From Cotesia glomerata (lineage: Eukaryota > Arthropoda > Insecta > Hymenoptera > Braconidae), in NCBI RefSeq assembly GCF_020080835.1, contig NC_058165.1:1233967-1297966 (forward strand): 64,000 nucleotides of DNA, written 5' to 3'. The translations under genes and the position numbers were made by a program. Of this stretch, positions 1-12,246 are shown in pieces. The notes under the pieces are model-generated. The model was not told the DNA's origin and did no database searches. It saw only the letters and a list, made by a program, of their open reading frames with translations. Numbering within the stretch: position 1 is the stretch's first letter; every line of letters begins with the position of its first letter.

Positions 1-196
1 AAAGCAGATGTCAAAACACCAGACAAAGAGTATTTTTATTCTTAAAATAACTTTGAAATTAACAAAAAAAATTATTAATTAAATAATATTGTTTTAGCTG
101 ACGAAAAATTTAATAATACTTTAAAACCAACTGCCATCAATCAATCAATCAAATATATTCTGATCAGTTAAAAATGTACTTTTGTGCCATAAAAAT
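1..196. other. Upstream flank of lipocalin gene 1
   Basis: AT-rich sequence before the first lipocalin start codon. It should hold the promoter and 5' UTR of that gene, but I see no clear TATA box. A short run of ATCA repeats (about 137-151) is the only visible pattern. Confidence 0.4.
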
Positions 197-3100
197 ATGT
201 TGCGTTTTACAATTTTTCTGTGCATGATCGCTGGGATTTTTGCCCTTGAAACTGAAGTTGGTCCTTGTCCGGTGATAACTAAGAATTACCTGAATCTAGC
301 GGGAGTAAGTCTTTTTTTTTTTCAAACCGATTTTGTTTAAGGAGATCCACGCGAAGTAAAATTTTGATAAACTTCCTGAAAATTTGTATATTCAATCTAC
401 GTAGCCTAATAATTAATAAAAAAAATTATAACAGTAGGTTTTCGGGGTTTAATCAAATAATTAGCTTTGAAAATTGTAATTTTTACATGTAAAATAGAGA
501 TTCCACCAGCCGTGTATTCGGTTAAGAATTTAATGCAATTAACGATTAAAAAAAATTTAATTTTCATTGAATTTAATTGAAAAAATAATAAGCTAAAGAT
601 TAAAACAATAAAAAAGTAGCTTTCCGAAGGTATCACGGAGATAATTTATATTTTTTATGAAAAGTCATGGGGAACTTGCGTTGTTTAAAGTCTTGTATTT
701 GAATTGGCAACACCGCTTGCTTAGTTACCCATGCGCATAAGTAACCAAGGTTTTTTAAATGCTAGAACATCTTAGTCATTTTAGTTAGACAGTAAACATA
801 AATAAATTTTAAAGTTAGGGACACTATTTTTGTGTTGTCAAGTGTATATACCGGTAATTCAGAGTGCTATATTGTTTTATTAGTCAATTAAATGTTAATA
901 ATTATTTAATGAGTAAATTTATTAGACAATTTCCTCAACAAATGTTATTAATTAATTTAAAAATTAATTTTAAGATAACAAAAGTATTTTAACGTATTAT
1001 TTATTTATAGACATTCTTTACACTAGGAGGGTACTTGGATATCCTTAATAATTAAAAATCAATTGGATCAAAAAGTTAGTTCGAAAAAATTACACTAGGT
1101 GGCTACGGGCTCTCACAGTTAGAATTTTAAAATCTGAGTATTTAAGGAGATCCACGCGAAGTAGTCAAATTTTTAAAACTTCCTGAAAGTTTATAAATTC
1201 AATCTACGTAAATAATTAATAAAAAAAATTAAAAAACAGTATTCCGGAATATTTAATAAATAATTAGGTTTCAAAATTGTAATTTTTACATGTAAAATAG
1301 AGATTCCACCAGCCGTGTATTCGGTTAAGAATTTAATGCAATTAACGATTAAAAAAAATTTAATTTTCATTGAATTTAATTGAAAAAATAATAAGCTAAA
1401 GATTAAAACAATAAAAAAGTAGCTTTCCGAAGGTATTACGGAGATAATTTATATTTTTTATGAAAAATCATGGGGAACTTGCGTTGTTTAAAGTCTTGTA
1501 TTTGACTTGGCAACACCGCTTGCTTAGTTACCCATGCGCATAAGTAACCAAGGTTTTTTAAATGCTAGAACATCTTAGTCATTTTAGTTAGACAGTAAAC
1601 ATAAATAAATTTTAAAGTTAGGGACACTATTTTTGTGTTGTCAAGTGTATATACCGGTAATTCAGAGTGCTATATTGTTTTATTAGTCAATTAAATGTTA
1701 ATAATTATTTAATGAGTAAATTTATTAGACAATTTCCTCAACAAATGTTATTAATTAATTTAAAAATTAATTTTAAGATAACAAAAGTATTTCTACGTAT
1801 TATTTCTTTATAGACATTCTTTACACTAGGACAGTACTTGGATCTCCTTAATTAAACAATTGTGGTTCAAAAAGTGCTTCTGATACCAATAATTAGATAG
1901 CAACTTTTGTACTGCTATTTTGATTACTAAGGTGCCATTATATGTTTTTTAGATAATCGGCAGATGGTACACATACCAACAGAACAGCAATTTTGTAGAT
2001 AAGCTATCAGTATCTCAAACTATCGACGTTCAGCCTGTGGATCAAAATAATGCGCAATTAATTTTCTCTGACTATTCACTGCTGTAAGCAATATTATAAA
2101 AATTTATATTTATTACTTTAATGCGCAGTTCTAAATTTATCAATTTATTAATTATATGGACGTTTTATTATGCAGCACTAAAAATAAGTCAACTATTGTC
2201 GTCCAAATACAGGTCGATAAAAATCAGTTGACCAACACGCTGCATATTCCGGGGTTCGGAACAACAGAGAGCATATTTTACGTTCTGGGGACGGACTACA
2301 CCAGATATGGAATAATCTACGGCTGTGAAGAGTATGGAAATCAACAGTAAGTGTCTGTAGTGATTTATTAAAATTACACTGATAAAAAAAATAAGTTGAT
2401 TAAAGAAAAATTTTTTCTTCAAAATGTCTTTGTTGTTTTAAGTAATTAAATTCTCTTAACTTAAGAAATAGATTCTCGAATCAAGAAACTTGGTTGTTTT
2501 AAAATAAGATATATACAACTGTCGCCCAAGAATTTCTTTCTCGAGGATTTAGATAGACGGTAACGTTGGTTCAAGATATTACCGACTTGTTCCAAGTATG
2601 GCGCCACTCCAATAATTAACCTATTATTTTACTTGTTTTAAGCATACAAATTTAAGTATTTTTGCTATTGTCTGAATTAATAAATATTTTGTCGGCAAAT
2701 AGAGAAATAAAAATTTTTTAATTTCAAAGTTTTTTTCTGACTTAAACTTATAACATCATAAATAAAAAAATTAGTTGTTGAATCAACAATCAATAATTCT
2801 TTAAATGAAATAAAATAGTTGTTTATTGAAGAGAATCGTTTTTTAATAAAGAATTCACTTATATCGATCGAAGATAATGTAGTCTTGAACGTCGTAAAAA
2901 TTTTATCGATCGGAGTGATTAGATCTCTCGCTCCAAGAAACATTAAATCAAGACAAAAATTTCTTGAAATAAGACAACTAGTTCTCTTCAAAATAATTTT
3001 CTTGGAGCAAGAATATTTTTCTTTAATCAAAATATTGTTCCCGCATCAGCGTAGAATTTTAAGTGCGCGCGCAAGCGCGCACTTAAATAAACATTTCGCT

Positions 3101-3823
3101 TGTGATATATTTGACCAATCACATTACATTATTTCACCTCAATTTTACGTTAAGAATTTTGGCGTAATTATTAAGGAACAATTGTTTCAGTTTTCACAGG
3201 GTCTGGATTGTCACCCGAGAACGCTTTCCACCAGCGAGTACGAATATTAGTCAAATAGTTAGAAGAGCGTTTGAGAGAAATGGTCTCAAGTTTATGCAGT
3301 TTACTAAAATTGATCAAAGTTGTTCGTATGATTAAGTGTAATGAATGCAATATGGCTTTTTAAGAATGAAAATGAAACTATTTTAATTAATATTAGTGTT
3401 TTTTTTATTTCTAACTCCTTGCGAGGCGTGCAGTAGCCTATCGGATCCGGCCCTTGCTTACCAAAGCACTGGACCGGGTTCGAGCCCGGCATACGCCAAT
3501 GAATATTTTTAATATTCAAGTGTATTATTCTGCTGTCGAAAAAAATAAACCGAGTCCAACCACTAAAAGTTTACTCCTTACAGTAGTCGCTCATGACTTT
3601 AGTAGCTTACGCGACTTGAAACAAATAAATAAAGAAAAAATAAAACTTCTTGCTATAAAAATTAATAATTAAAAATTTTTTCAGTCTGCTCCAAGCTTAT
3701 TTTAACACTCGAGTAGCTACACCACAGCTGAATGCGACTAAAATAATTCGAAAGGCGTTTCAGAAAAGAGGTATTAAACCTTTGCGCATGATTCAAGTCG
3801 ATCAAAATAATTGTCCAGAATAA
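197..3823 (+). CDS. Secreted lipocalin (apolipoprotein D-like), paralogue 1
   Basis: Four coding exons joined at GT-AG sites with consistent phases: 197-304, 1953-2083, 2176-2346, 3685-3823, giving 182 aa. Residues 1-16 are a hydrophobic signal peptide beginning MLRFTIFLC. The mature protein opens with the GPCP block (Cys24). Exon 2 carries the lipocalin GxW signature as GRWY (39-42). Exon 3 carries the second lipocalin block as TDY (119-121), followed by Cys130, and Cys180 lies near the C terminus. Lipocalins are extracellular eight-stranded barrels that bind small hydrophobic ligands; the ligand here is unknown. Unlike its three neighbours it has Ser57 where they have cysteine, so one expected disulphide is missing. 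Introns 1 and 3 hold transposons. A polyadenylation signal AATAAA lies at 3884. The family call is strong and the specific function is not known. Confidence 0.88.
337..1851. mobile_element. Tandem pair of TTAA-flanked inverted-repeat elements (family A)
   Basis: Two near-identical 710-bp copies (337-1048 and 1142-1851) lie in the same orientation in lipocalin 1 intron 1, separated by a 93-bp linker. Each starts TTAAGGAGATCCACGCG and ends with GGATCTCC (or a variant) plus TTAA. TTAA ends and short inverted termini suggest a piggyBac-type non-autonomous element, which is inference. No coding capacity is visible. The whole A-linker-A arrangement recurs inverted in lipocalin 3 intron 2, and a single copy sits in esterase 1 intron 4. 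Confidence 0.75.
2375..3036 (-). mobile_element. CACTGATA-terminated element (family C), copy 1
   Basis: The left end reads CACTGATAAAAAAAATAAG. The interior matches, in reverse orientation, the element at 20979-22377 in lipocalin 4 intron 2. The right end is interrupted near a GC-rich palindrome at 3058. Open frames here also appear in the other copy and are read-through of the element, not a gene. Confidence 0.6.
3058..3087. repeat. GC-rich perfect palindrome in AT-rich DNA
   Basis: TTTAAGTGCGCGC and its exact reverse complement are separated by four bases. Related GCGCGC palindromes followed or preceded by similar flanks (a 'CATAAGC/CTTGTGATATATTTGACCAATCAC'-like context) occur near 13185 and 56890, so this is part of a dispersed repeat. 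Confidence 0.7.
3425..3497 (+). repeat. Degenerate tRNA-like module
   Basis: This 73-nt segment has pairing ends (GGCGT at the 5' side, ACGCC at the 3' side) and an internal B-box-like GGGTTCGAGCCCGG. The T arm and anticodon arm do not fold cleanly, so it is more likely a tRNA-derived repeat head than a working tRNA. It lies in lipocalin 1 intron 3. Confidence 0.45.
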
Positions 3824-3955
3824 TAATTGTTAATGTTTAATTAAAATATTATTCAAATTTTAAATTTTATTTAAAAATCAAGAAATAAATATTTTATTTA
3901 AATCGATTAATTTGTTCTTTAAAGTGAAAGAGTGTCTTAAAAAAATCCAACCAAG
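3824..3955. other. 3' flank of lipocalin 1
   Basis: Short AT-rich stretch with AATAAA at 3884-3889, a plausible cleavage signal. Nothing else is recognised. Confidence 0.5.
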
Positions 3956-5189
3956 TACACTGTTAAAAATTTCTATTGTAATTTTACAAGAAATGTATTG
4001 GAAGCTAATAGGCAAAACATTTATTTAAAATTACAATCGGGTATAGTAATATTACAAAACATATACAGATGTGAGGTTACTAATTTTACAAGAATTTGTA
4101 ATTTTACAAATATTTTTCAGATTAGTTAAGTTTGTAAAATTACAATACTTTCCTTGAATTTAAATAATAAAAAAGAAAGATTTGATTTAATATTTGTTGT
4201 CATTTTATTTTTATAAAGCGCTGACTAGATTTTGCATCTCACGTAGGCCTAATTTTTACAACTCTGATGATATAATGTGAAAATAATATTTACCCTAACT
4301 AAGAATCGAACGCGAGCCGCTTGCTTGCCAGACCGATATCTAACGCCCTACGCCGTACGACCGATAGGTGGTTCAACATCTCATTATTCTTATAAGCTAA
4401 TCCTATGTGGTGATTGAGCATTACGGCTTATTATTTATTATTTACATTATTTGTGTTATTTTGTGCTGTTTATTGATGGAAAATAACTAACTTTTACATT
4501 ATTTATTATTCATTGAATATTATAAAAATTAAAGTCTAACATATACTCATTAAAATATATTGATTTCGAAATGATCGTTTGAGCGTAATATTAAAATTTA
4601 TAAAAGATAAATGATGCCTCGAATTTATTATTACAAATAAACAACCATAGACTAAAAATTAGTAAAAATAAATATGAAGGACATTGTTGTTTTTTCGATA
4701 CATCAGTCTCATTTTTGTAAAACTTAAAAGTATTGTTTTTAAAATTGGAAAACAGTCAAGTAGAATTACAATTCGTGTAATATAATTAAAATTGTCTGGT
4801 AACATTACATTGCACTGTGTAATTTTACAATGAAAATTGTTAAAATAAAAAAAAGCTTTTTAAATTTTTTATCAGATTATTGTAATATAAATTACAATAT
4901 TTTTCTGTGATTTTACATAAAATTATGCCGAATCAGATGACAAATAATGTTTGCAAAATTAAAAAGCTTTTTCTTAAAAATTTACCAACGATTCTGTAAT
5001 ATTACAATGCGTGTTAGGTTTATACATGAAGATTGTAAAATTACAATACATCTTAGTAGATTTCCTGACAGGTGTTGGAAAATTACATGAATTGTATTTT
5101 ATTTCGCATTGCTATACACTGATTTGTAATCTTACTTAGTATTTATTTTGTAAAGTAATTGTAATTTTACAAAAATTTTTAACAGTGTA
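3956..5189. mobile_element. 1.23-kb TA-flanked inverted-repeat element (family F), copy 1
   Basis: Begins TACACTGTTAAAAATTT and ends with the exact reverse complement at 5173-5189, so it has terminal inverted repeats and TA ends. The interior is full of TGTAATTTTACA-type palindromes. A tRNA-like B-box stretch lies at about 4305-4380 on the minus strand. An inverted second copy sits at 6112-7334. No transposase frame is visible. Confidence 0.75.
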
Positions 5190-5864
5190 AGTAAAAAATA
5201 TTTTTTTCTCCCAAATAAATGACTGAAAATTTTTTTACTAAATCAATTTATTATTTATTACAATAAATAATATCCGCGGGAAAATTTAAACTGTCTCTAT
5301 AATAAAATTAATATTTTTTCTTTGGATAAAATTAAAAAAAATCATTATATATTTTAACTTATTTCGTAATAAATGATTTTGATCTTTACATTAAATGATA
5401 AGAATTTAAGATAACAAATATGCAGCTTATTTAATTAAAAAAAAATCCGTCAATTATATAAATTATGTAATTATAATCATCAAACAGTCGTTATAATTAG
5501 AAGAATATTTATTTTATTAATTATCATTATATATTTAACAATAAAAATTTTATTAACTTATTGATTTCATTTTTTTTTTTTTCATAAAATTACCGACGTT
5601 TATACTCAGTTAACAAATTTTTATTTTTTAACAGTTTTACTTAAGTTAACCATTGATCTGAGAAAATTTTCTATTGACATTAAAAAAACACTCATTAAAA
5701 CAGAAAAATTAAACATTTACACCAGACTTGAAAAATTTTTATTCAAACAGTCTTGTTTGACCTCAATAAAAATTTTGCGACACAATGAGACTTCTCACTA
5801 GTTTATAAGTGAGAAAATTATCGAATAAACTTCAAAAAGTAACTTTGTGCTAAAGAAACACAAT
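5190..5864 (+). promoter_or_regulatory. Promoter region of lipocalin 2
   Basis: About the last 400 bp match the region upstream of lipocalin 3 (12350-12762), including a shared block TTCTCACTAGT followed by a TATA-like TTATAAG at 5803-5809. That is about 60 nt before the start codon and fits an initiation site near 5833. The match implies the promoter was duplicated with the gene. Confidence 0.5.
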
Positions 5865-8800
5865 ATGTTGCGCGTTGCAATTTATCTGTGCTTGATCGTT
5901 GGCTCTTTTGCCTACTATTTGCAGCCTGGTCTATGTCCGTCGATTCCTTACCAGGATAAATTTATTCCATCTAAGGTAAGTATATTTTTTTTCAGCTTAT
6001 TTTAATATATTTTCCGACCCAAATGCCAAAAGGGCTTATTACAGCAGCTAGATAGAGTTTAATGCCAAAAAAGCGTATAAAAAAATTTTTTTTCGCTATT
6101 CAACTCAGAACTAAAAATTTTTGTAAAATTACAATTACTTTACAAAATAAATACTAAGTAAAATTACAAATCAGTGTATAGCAATGCGAAATAAAATACA
6201 ATTCATGTAATTTTCCAACACCTGTCAGGAAATCTACTAAGATGTATTGTAATTTTACAATCTTCATGTATAAACTTAACACGTATTGTAATATTACAGA
6301 ATCGTTGGTAAATTTTTAAGAAAAAGCTTTTTAATTTTGCAAACATTATTTGCGATCTGATTCGGCATAATTTTATGTAAAATCACAAAAAAATATTGTA
6401 ATTTATATTACAATAATCTGATAAAAAATTTAAAAAGCTTTTTTTTATTTTAACAATTTTCATTGTAAAATTACACAGTGCAATGTAATGTTACCAGACA
6501 ATTTTAATTATATTACACCAATTGTAATTCTACTTGACTGTTTTCCAATTTTAAAAACAATACTTTTAAGTTTTACAAAAATGAGACTGATGTATCGAAA
6601 AAACAACAATGTCCTTCATATTTATTTTTACTAATTTTTAGTCTATGGTTGTTTATTTGTAATAATAAATTCAAGGCATCATTTATCTTTTATAAATTTT
6701 AATATCACGCTCAAACGATCATTTTAAAATCAATATATTTTAATGAGTATATGTTAGACTTTAATTTTTATAATATTCAATGAATAATAAATAATGTAAA
6801 AGTTAGTTATTTTCCATCAATAAACAGCACAAAATAACACAAATAATGTAAATAATAAATAATAAGCCGTAATGCTCAATCACCACATAGGATTAGCTTA
6901 TAAGAATAATGAGATGTTGAACCACCTATCGGTCGTACGGCGTAGGGCGTTAGGTATCGGTCTGGCAAGCAAGCGGCTCGCGTTCGATTCTTAGTTAGGG
7001 TAAATATTATTTTCACATTATATCATCAGAGTTGTAAAAATTAGGCCTACGTGAGATGCAAAATCTAGTCAGCGCTTTATAAAAATAAAATGACAACAAA
7101 TATTAAATCAAATCTTTCTTTTTTATTATTTAAATTCAAGGAAAGTATTGTAATTTTACAAACTTAACTAATCTGAAAAATATTTGTAAAATTACAAATT
7201 CTTGTAAAATTAGTAACCTCACATCTGTATATGTTTTGTAATATTACTATACCCGATTGTAATTTTAAATAAATGTTTTGCCTATTAGCTTCCAATACAT
7301 TTCTTGTAAAATTACAATAGAAATTTTTAACAGAGTTTTTATACACTTGCAATTTTATTTTAATTAAAAAAAATCATACTTATCAAATTGGAAAAAAAAA
7401 TTATGTGCTCTTTTGGCTTTACGTCACTAAATTTTAAATTTCCTAAAGCTAAAAGGGCGTATAAGTTAAAACATACGCTCTTTTGGTTTTGCAAATTTAT
7501 TTTTTTTATTTTTAAACTTAGAAAGTGTTGATAAAGCGATTAGTAAAAAAAAAAAAAAAAACAAATTTATACGCCCTTTTAGAAGAAATTAATATAGAAT
7601 TAGGGGGGGGAGGGAATATTGTAGCCGACATTGAGCCAAGCACTCAGTCCTATTGGACCATTGTACTCAGCCCTTCTAGGTTGGTTACGTTATATATCTT
7701 GGAGATTGGCCAGGCCTGTCTGCTTCAAGAAGTGAAGCAACTGTCCCACGCCAATCTCCTGTATATCAATAGACTCTCCATCGCAGAATCCTAGTATGTC
7801 CTTTCGGGCTGTTGCCAGTTTTCTGCAATGGAGGATTAGATGTAGAGGAGTTTCCTCCTCCGATAGGCATCTGGGGCACATCGAGTGATCTGAGATGCCT
7901 AGGCGTCTCAGATGCCTGCCGGTTAGCCAGTGTCCTGTGATATACCCGACAGTTAGCCTTAGCAGCTTCTTGTCGAGCCCTATCAAGGACAAGCCTAATG
8001 TCTTGGAGGGTCCTTTAAAAGTGCCCTCGTATGCATCATGCCTTTTGCCTCTGCCCACACTTCCTGAAACTTGTCGTTAGTCCATAGGGAAGCGTGTTGC
8101 TTTATGAGACTAAAAGGCACCGCTATGCTGATTACTGGTTCAGGGTCTCTTTTACGAGCTCCCGCTTTCGCCAGCTCATTTGCTTTGTCATTTCCTGCGT
8201 TCCCGCTATGGCCCGGTACCCACAGTAGTTTGACTTTGTTATACTCTGCTAATTCATTTAGGGAGTCTATGCATTTTCGCACTAGTCTCGAGGACACTTC
8301 AGTTTGTTCTAGTGCCCTGAGCGCAGCGCAACTATCGCTGCAGATGTATACGTGCTTGTTCCTGTGGTTGAGCTTAGAAATGTGCTCTACACAGGCCCAG
8401 ATCGCGTATACCTCTGTCTGGAAAACCGAAGCAGTGTCCCCTAGCCGCAGAGAGATTTCTGTTTTCGGTCCACTGCTATAAATTCCAGCTCCTGCCCCTT
8501 TGTCCGTTTTGAGCCGTCCGTATACCAGACTAGCCCTATGGGGGACAGGATGCTCTTGTTTTCCTCGTCCCATTCCTGCCTACTTGGGATAAGGACCTTA
8601 TATTGACGTCTGAAGTGGTAGCTTCGAGGGCTCATGTCTCCTCCTTGGGTTAGGAATCTGTCGAGTCCCCTGTCCCTTAGGATGGCTGCATGTCCCGTTC
8701 TAGCCCTTGTCCAGTGTCCGTTAAAGAGCAATCTCATTGCTGTTTTCATAGCAAGAGCTTCTGCAGTGATATGCGGGGGCTCCAGGTTCAGAGCGCCCCA

Positions 8801-10676
8801 TTGCTAAGGTAGCTGTGGTTCTTAGAGCCCCAGTTATCCCTAGCAACGACAGTCGGTAGACTTTTTAGGAATGCCTTGATGTTGATGTTCTTCTTAAGCG
8901 AAGGCCACCATACAACAGAGGCAAAGGTGAGCTGTGGAACCAAGATCGCCGTGTAAATCCACTTGATCAGTCTTGGTTTCAGGCCCCATGTTATGCCAAA
9001 TATTCTTCTGCATGCCCAGAAAGTGGCAGTTGCTTTTGGGTCTGCTTCTCGATATGGCTTCTCCATGTGAGCTTACTGTCTAGAGTTACGCCTAAATAGC
9101 GTACCTCCTTTGAGAATTTAAGCTCCATGCCAAAGATAGAGGGAGCCGTAATTTTCAGCTTCCTTCTTTTGGTGAAGAGTACCATCTCTGTTTTGTTGGG
9201 GTTAACCCTTAGAGATTTTCCTATGCACCATTTCTGTATGAGATCTAGAGCACGTTGTGTTCTCCATCTCATCTCCGTCGGGCTTGAGCCTTTAATCATC
9301 AGTGCGACGTCATCGGCGTAGCCTACAGCATATACCCTAGGTTTTCTAGTGCTACTAGGAGCTCATTGATGACCAGGATCCACATGAGAGGGGAGGTAAC
9401 CCCACCTTGTGGGCAGCCCCTTCACACGGGCCAGCACTCAAGTGTCACTGACTCCGGCAGTCAAGATTCTTGTGCGAAGCATAAAATGAGCCCAACCGGT
9501 GATAGATTTCTCTACCCCCGAAGAGCTCTGTAGCCTCGCATATTGATTCGAAGGGGGTATTGTCAAACGCCCCTTCTATATCTATAAACACTCCCAGGAC
9601 CGATTCCTTCCCTCGAAAGGCCCTTTCAATGTAGGTAACCACATCATGTAGGGCCGTTTCAACGGATCTGCCTGCCTGGTATGCGTGCTGTGTATAATGC
9701 ACCGGCGTGTCGTTTAGTGCATTATCTCTTATGTGCCTATCCACCAGTCTTTCCAATGTCTTGAGGAGAAACGATGTTAGGCTAATAGGTCTGAAGGACT
9801 TGGCCAGGTCATAGCTGCTTTTGCCATGTTTTGGTATAAAGACAACCCTGACCTCACGCCAAGCCTTCGGTATGTAGCTTAGGGCCAGGCAGGCCCTGAA
9901 AGTAGAAATTAATATAAAAAAACTAAATATTTGTTCTTAGTTGGCCGGCAGATGGTATAAGTATCAGTGTCCCGACTATCTTCTTGACAAGAACTCCACA
10001 TGCCAGGGCCTTGATATTGCGACGTTTAATGGGGGTACCACGAATATTATATTCTTCGATTATTCAGGCGTGTACGTAAAGTTTCTATTTATTTATTTAT
10101 TTATTATATTCAACTAAATATTAACATCATATTGAACAATATTTTTATCAAAAACATTAGTATTATTATTCTAGTGTAGGGTAGATTTAAAATAGTAAAG
10201 TAAGCTTTAATAATAAGGTAAGCTGCCGCTAATTGCTATTATACATTATTAAATAAAAAACTTAAACTTTATTAATTGATTTTTGATCTGTAGATCAAAA
10301 ATGAGTTCAAGAATTGCCGTCGGAGCCCATTTTGAGCACAGTAGAATAGCTATTGAGATGCATGTTCCAGGCTTCGGGATCACCGAGGAAGAATTACACA
10401 TTCTCGATACAGATTATTACAGCTATTTCATAATTATCGGATGTCAAGAGTTTGGCAATCAACAGTAAGTCCTCGTAATTTTTTATCACCATCATCATCT
10501 ATTTTTCAATTGTTTACGATTCTTTCAGCTATTTCCGGCTTTGGGTAGATACCAGAGAGAAAGATCCGAAGATTGATTACACTGATAAAGTTAACCAAGC
10601 ATTGAAGAATCTAGGTATACACCCGTATAACTTTGTTAAAGTTGACAACCAAAATTGCCAGTTTTTATCGTATTAG
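5865..10676 (+). CDS. Secreted lipocalin (apolipoprotein D-like), paralogue 2
   Basis: Four exons: 5865-5975, 9941-10071, 10294-10464, 10529-10676, giving 186 aa. The signal peptide spans about residues 1-16 (MLRVAIYLCLIVGSFA). The mature start has GLCPSIP (Cys24), GRWY is at 40-43, and a DTDYY block in exon 3 is followed by Cys131. Cys58 and Cys181 complete the four conserved cysteines, and there is an extra Cys47. Exons 2 and 3 are 131 and 171 nt, identical to the other paralogues. Intron 1 is almost 4 kb because it contains the inverted family F copy and a LINE fragment. Lipocalin 3 is its closest relative by exon 1 sequence and promoter. AATAAA is at 10771. Expected role: extracellular carrier of a small hydrophobic ligand; the ligand is unknown. 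Confidence 0.88.
6112..7334. mobile_element. Family F element, copy 2, inverted relative to copy 1
   Basis: Reverse complement of 3956-5189 over about 1.2 kb with scattered mismatches. The left terminus is degraded (CTAAAAATTT instead of CACTGTTAAAAATTT), while the right terminus keeps AAATTTTTAACAG. Together the two copies bracket the promoter and exon 1 of lipocalin 2. The tRNA-like stretch is at about 6905-6995. Confidence 0.75.
7597..9903 (-). mobile_element. 5'-truncated LINE (non-LTR retrotransposon) with RNase H
   Basis: Minus-strand reading gives fragments of one pol protein in several frames. Reverse transcriptase fingers and palm are at about 9900-9445 (FIDIEGAFD motif). The YADD catalytic box is near 9313-9324. 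A thumb region with RYLGVTLD follows at 9299-8991. An RNase H domain with SDSCAALRAL and LLWVPGHSGN is at 8573-8090. A C-terminal CPRC...HLILHC zinc-knuckle-like motif is at about 7880-7810. The endonuclease half is absent and frames shift, so it is dead. A 13-bp direct repeat AGAAATTAATATA flanks it (7584-7596 and 9904-9916), marking the target-site duplication. The RNase H suggests the I/LOA/R1 group; the clade is uncertain. It lies antisense in lipocalin 2 intron 1. Confidence 0.88.
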
Positions 10677-10873
10677 TACTGTATGACGTCTTTAATGAAT
10701 TTACATTGTCAAGAAATCTATTTTATTTAAAAAATATTAAGAATAATAATAAAATTTAATATTAATTTGTAATAAAGATTATTTTATTTTAATTAAAATT
10801 CCTTTAAAAAAAAATTAATTAAAAAGTAAAATTTCTCAAAGTAATTTATACTAATTAACTTCATTTTTTTCAT
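10677..10873. other. 3' flank of lipocalin 2
   Basis: AT-rich, with AATAAA at 10771-10776 as the probable polyadenylation signal. No other feature is recognised. Confidence 0.45.
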
Positions 10874-12246
10874 CAGAAATGACTTGGTATCTTGTGAACT
10901 ATTGACATTTTTAACGATATAAGCTCATCCCAATATTACACTCATCAAGACCTTTCATTTAAGTACCCACATTAATTATTCATATATTTTATATATTTAT
11001 CTATATTATATATATGTATGAATGAAAAATATATCAAAAATGCATGTGGGTACTCAAATGAAAGCTCTTGATAAGTGTAACATCGGGATGAGCTTATATC
11101 TTCAAAATATAAATTATATATGAGTGATTTTCTGTAAGGACGTCCTAAATCTGTACAAAATTGTCCGACCAAATTATTTTTTATTTTATTAGAAAAAAAA
11201 TTAACAAGGGCTACAAAACTATCAGCTTAATCATAATAAATAAACAGCCGATTTAATTTTTGCTTTTTCGATATTTGTGTATCTTTTGCCATAAAACATC
11301 ACAGGGGACTGTTTTTTTTTTATCAAATTGAGAAAAATCAAGCAAACTATTTCAATGCATTCAACTTTTCAAGTTCTCAATCAATGTTTACATTAATTAG
11401 AATAATATTAAGACTTGTGGATCGAATTTTATAAATAAATTATAAATAAAAATAGTTGCCAGGGGACTGAGTTTTCAAGTGGCTCAGACACATATTTCCA
11501 GCGCAAACGGTGCTTTGACACTAAATAAAATCCCGATAAAGCGCTAACAGCCCTATGGTTATTAACTCAAGGCTAGTTAGATCCTTATAAACTTTACAAA
11601 AGGTAAAATAACACGCTGGATTTTTTTTTTTGGCTTTGAACTTGTGGCAGGGGACTGTTCGTAAAATGCCTAGGACAAACTTTGGTTTAATGAATTTAAT
11701 GAAACAAATTAATTTTCGGTACTTTTTATTGAAGAAGATTGTTAGTTATCTAATTACGTTTATAAACATTATGGACCAAATTATATATTATGGGCTAATA
11801 ACTTAAAATTGAATCTTAAAGTTTTAATTTTGGGAATGGGACAGCCCAGGGGACTGTTACTAAGGTGGTTTACCAATTTATAGCAAAAAAACCAAAATTT
11901 ATTTCATTTTAGTTTTCAATGCTCCTAATAGAAATGTTTTTTTACTTTCGTAATAAATTTTTTTTAGTAACAAAATAACAATTTTTCCAATAAAAAAATG
12001 CCTGGGACAGTGAAAAACATCCTTGAAGAGAATCACCCATATATATGAAAAATATATCAAAAATGCAAGTAGGTTTTCAAATGAAAGCTCTTGATGAGTG
12101 TAACATCGGGATGAGCTTATATCTTTAAAAATATCAATAATTAAGAAACGACTTTGTATCTTGTGAATTATTGATATTTTTAAAAATATAAGCTCATCCC
12201 GATATTACACTTATCAAGACCTTTCATTTGAGTACCCACATCAATT

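Noticed and set aside
2677..3250. Open frames on both strands (117 and 143 codons) in lipocalin 1 intron 3
   Set aside because: They lie in family C element sequence, overlap each other, and a matching frame appears in the other copy at 21037-21351. No domain is visible.
7895..8481. Plus-strand open frames over the LINE
   Set aside because: They are shadows of the minus-strand RNase H and C-terminal regions.
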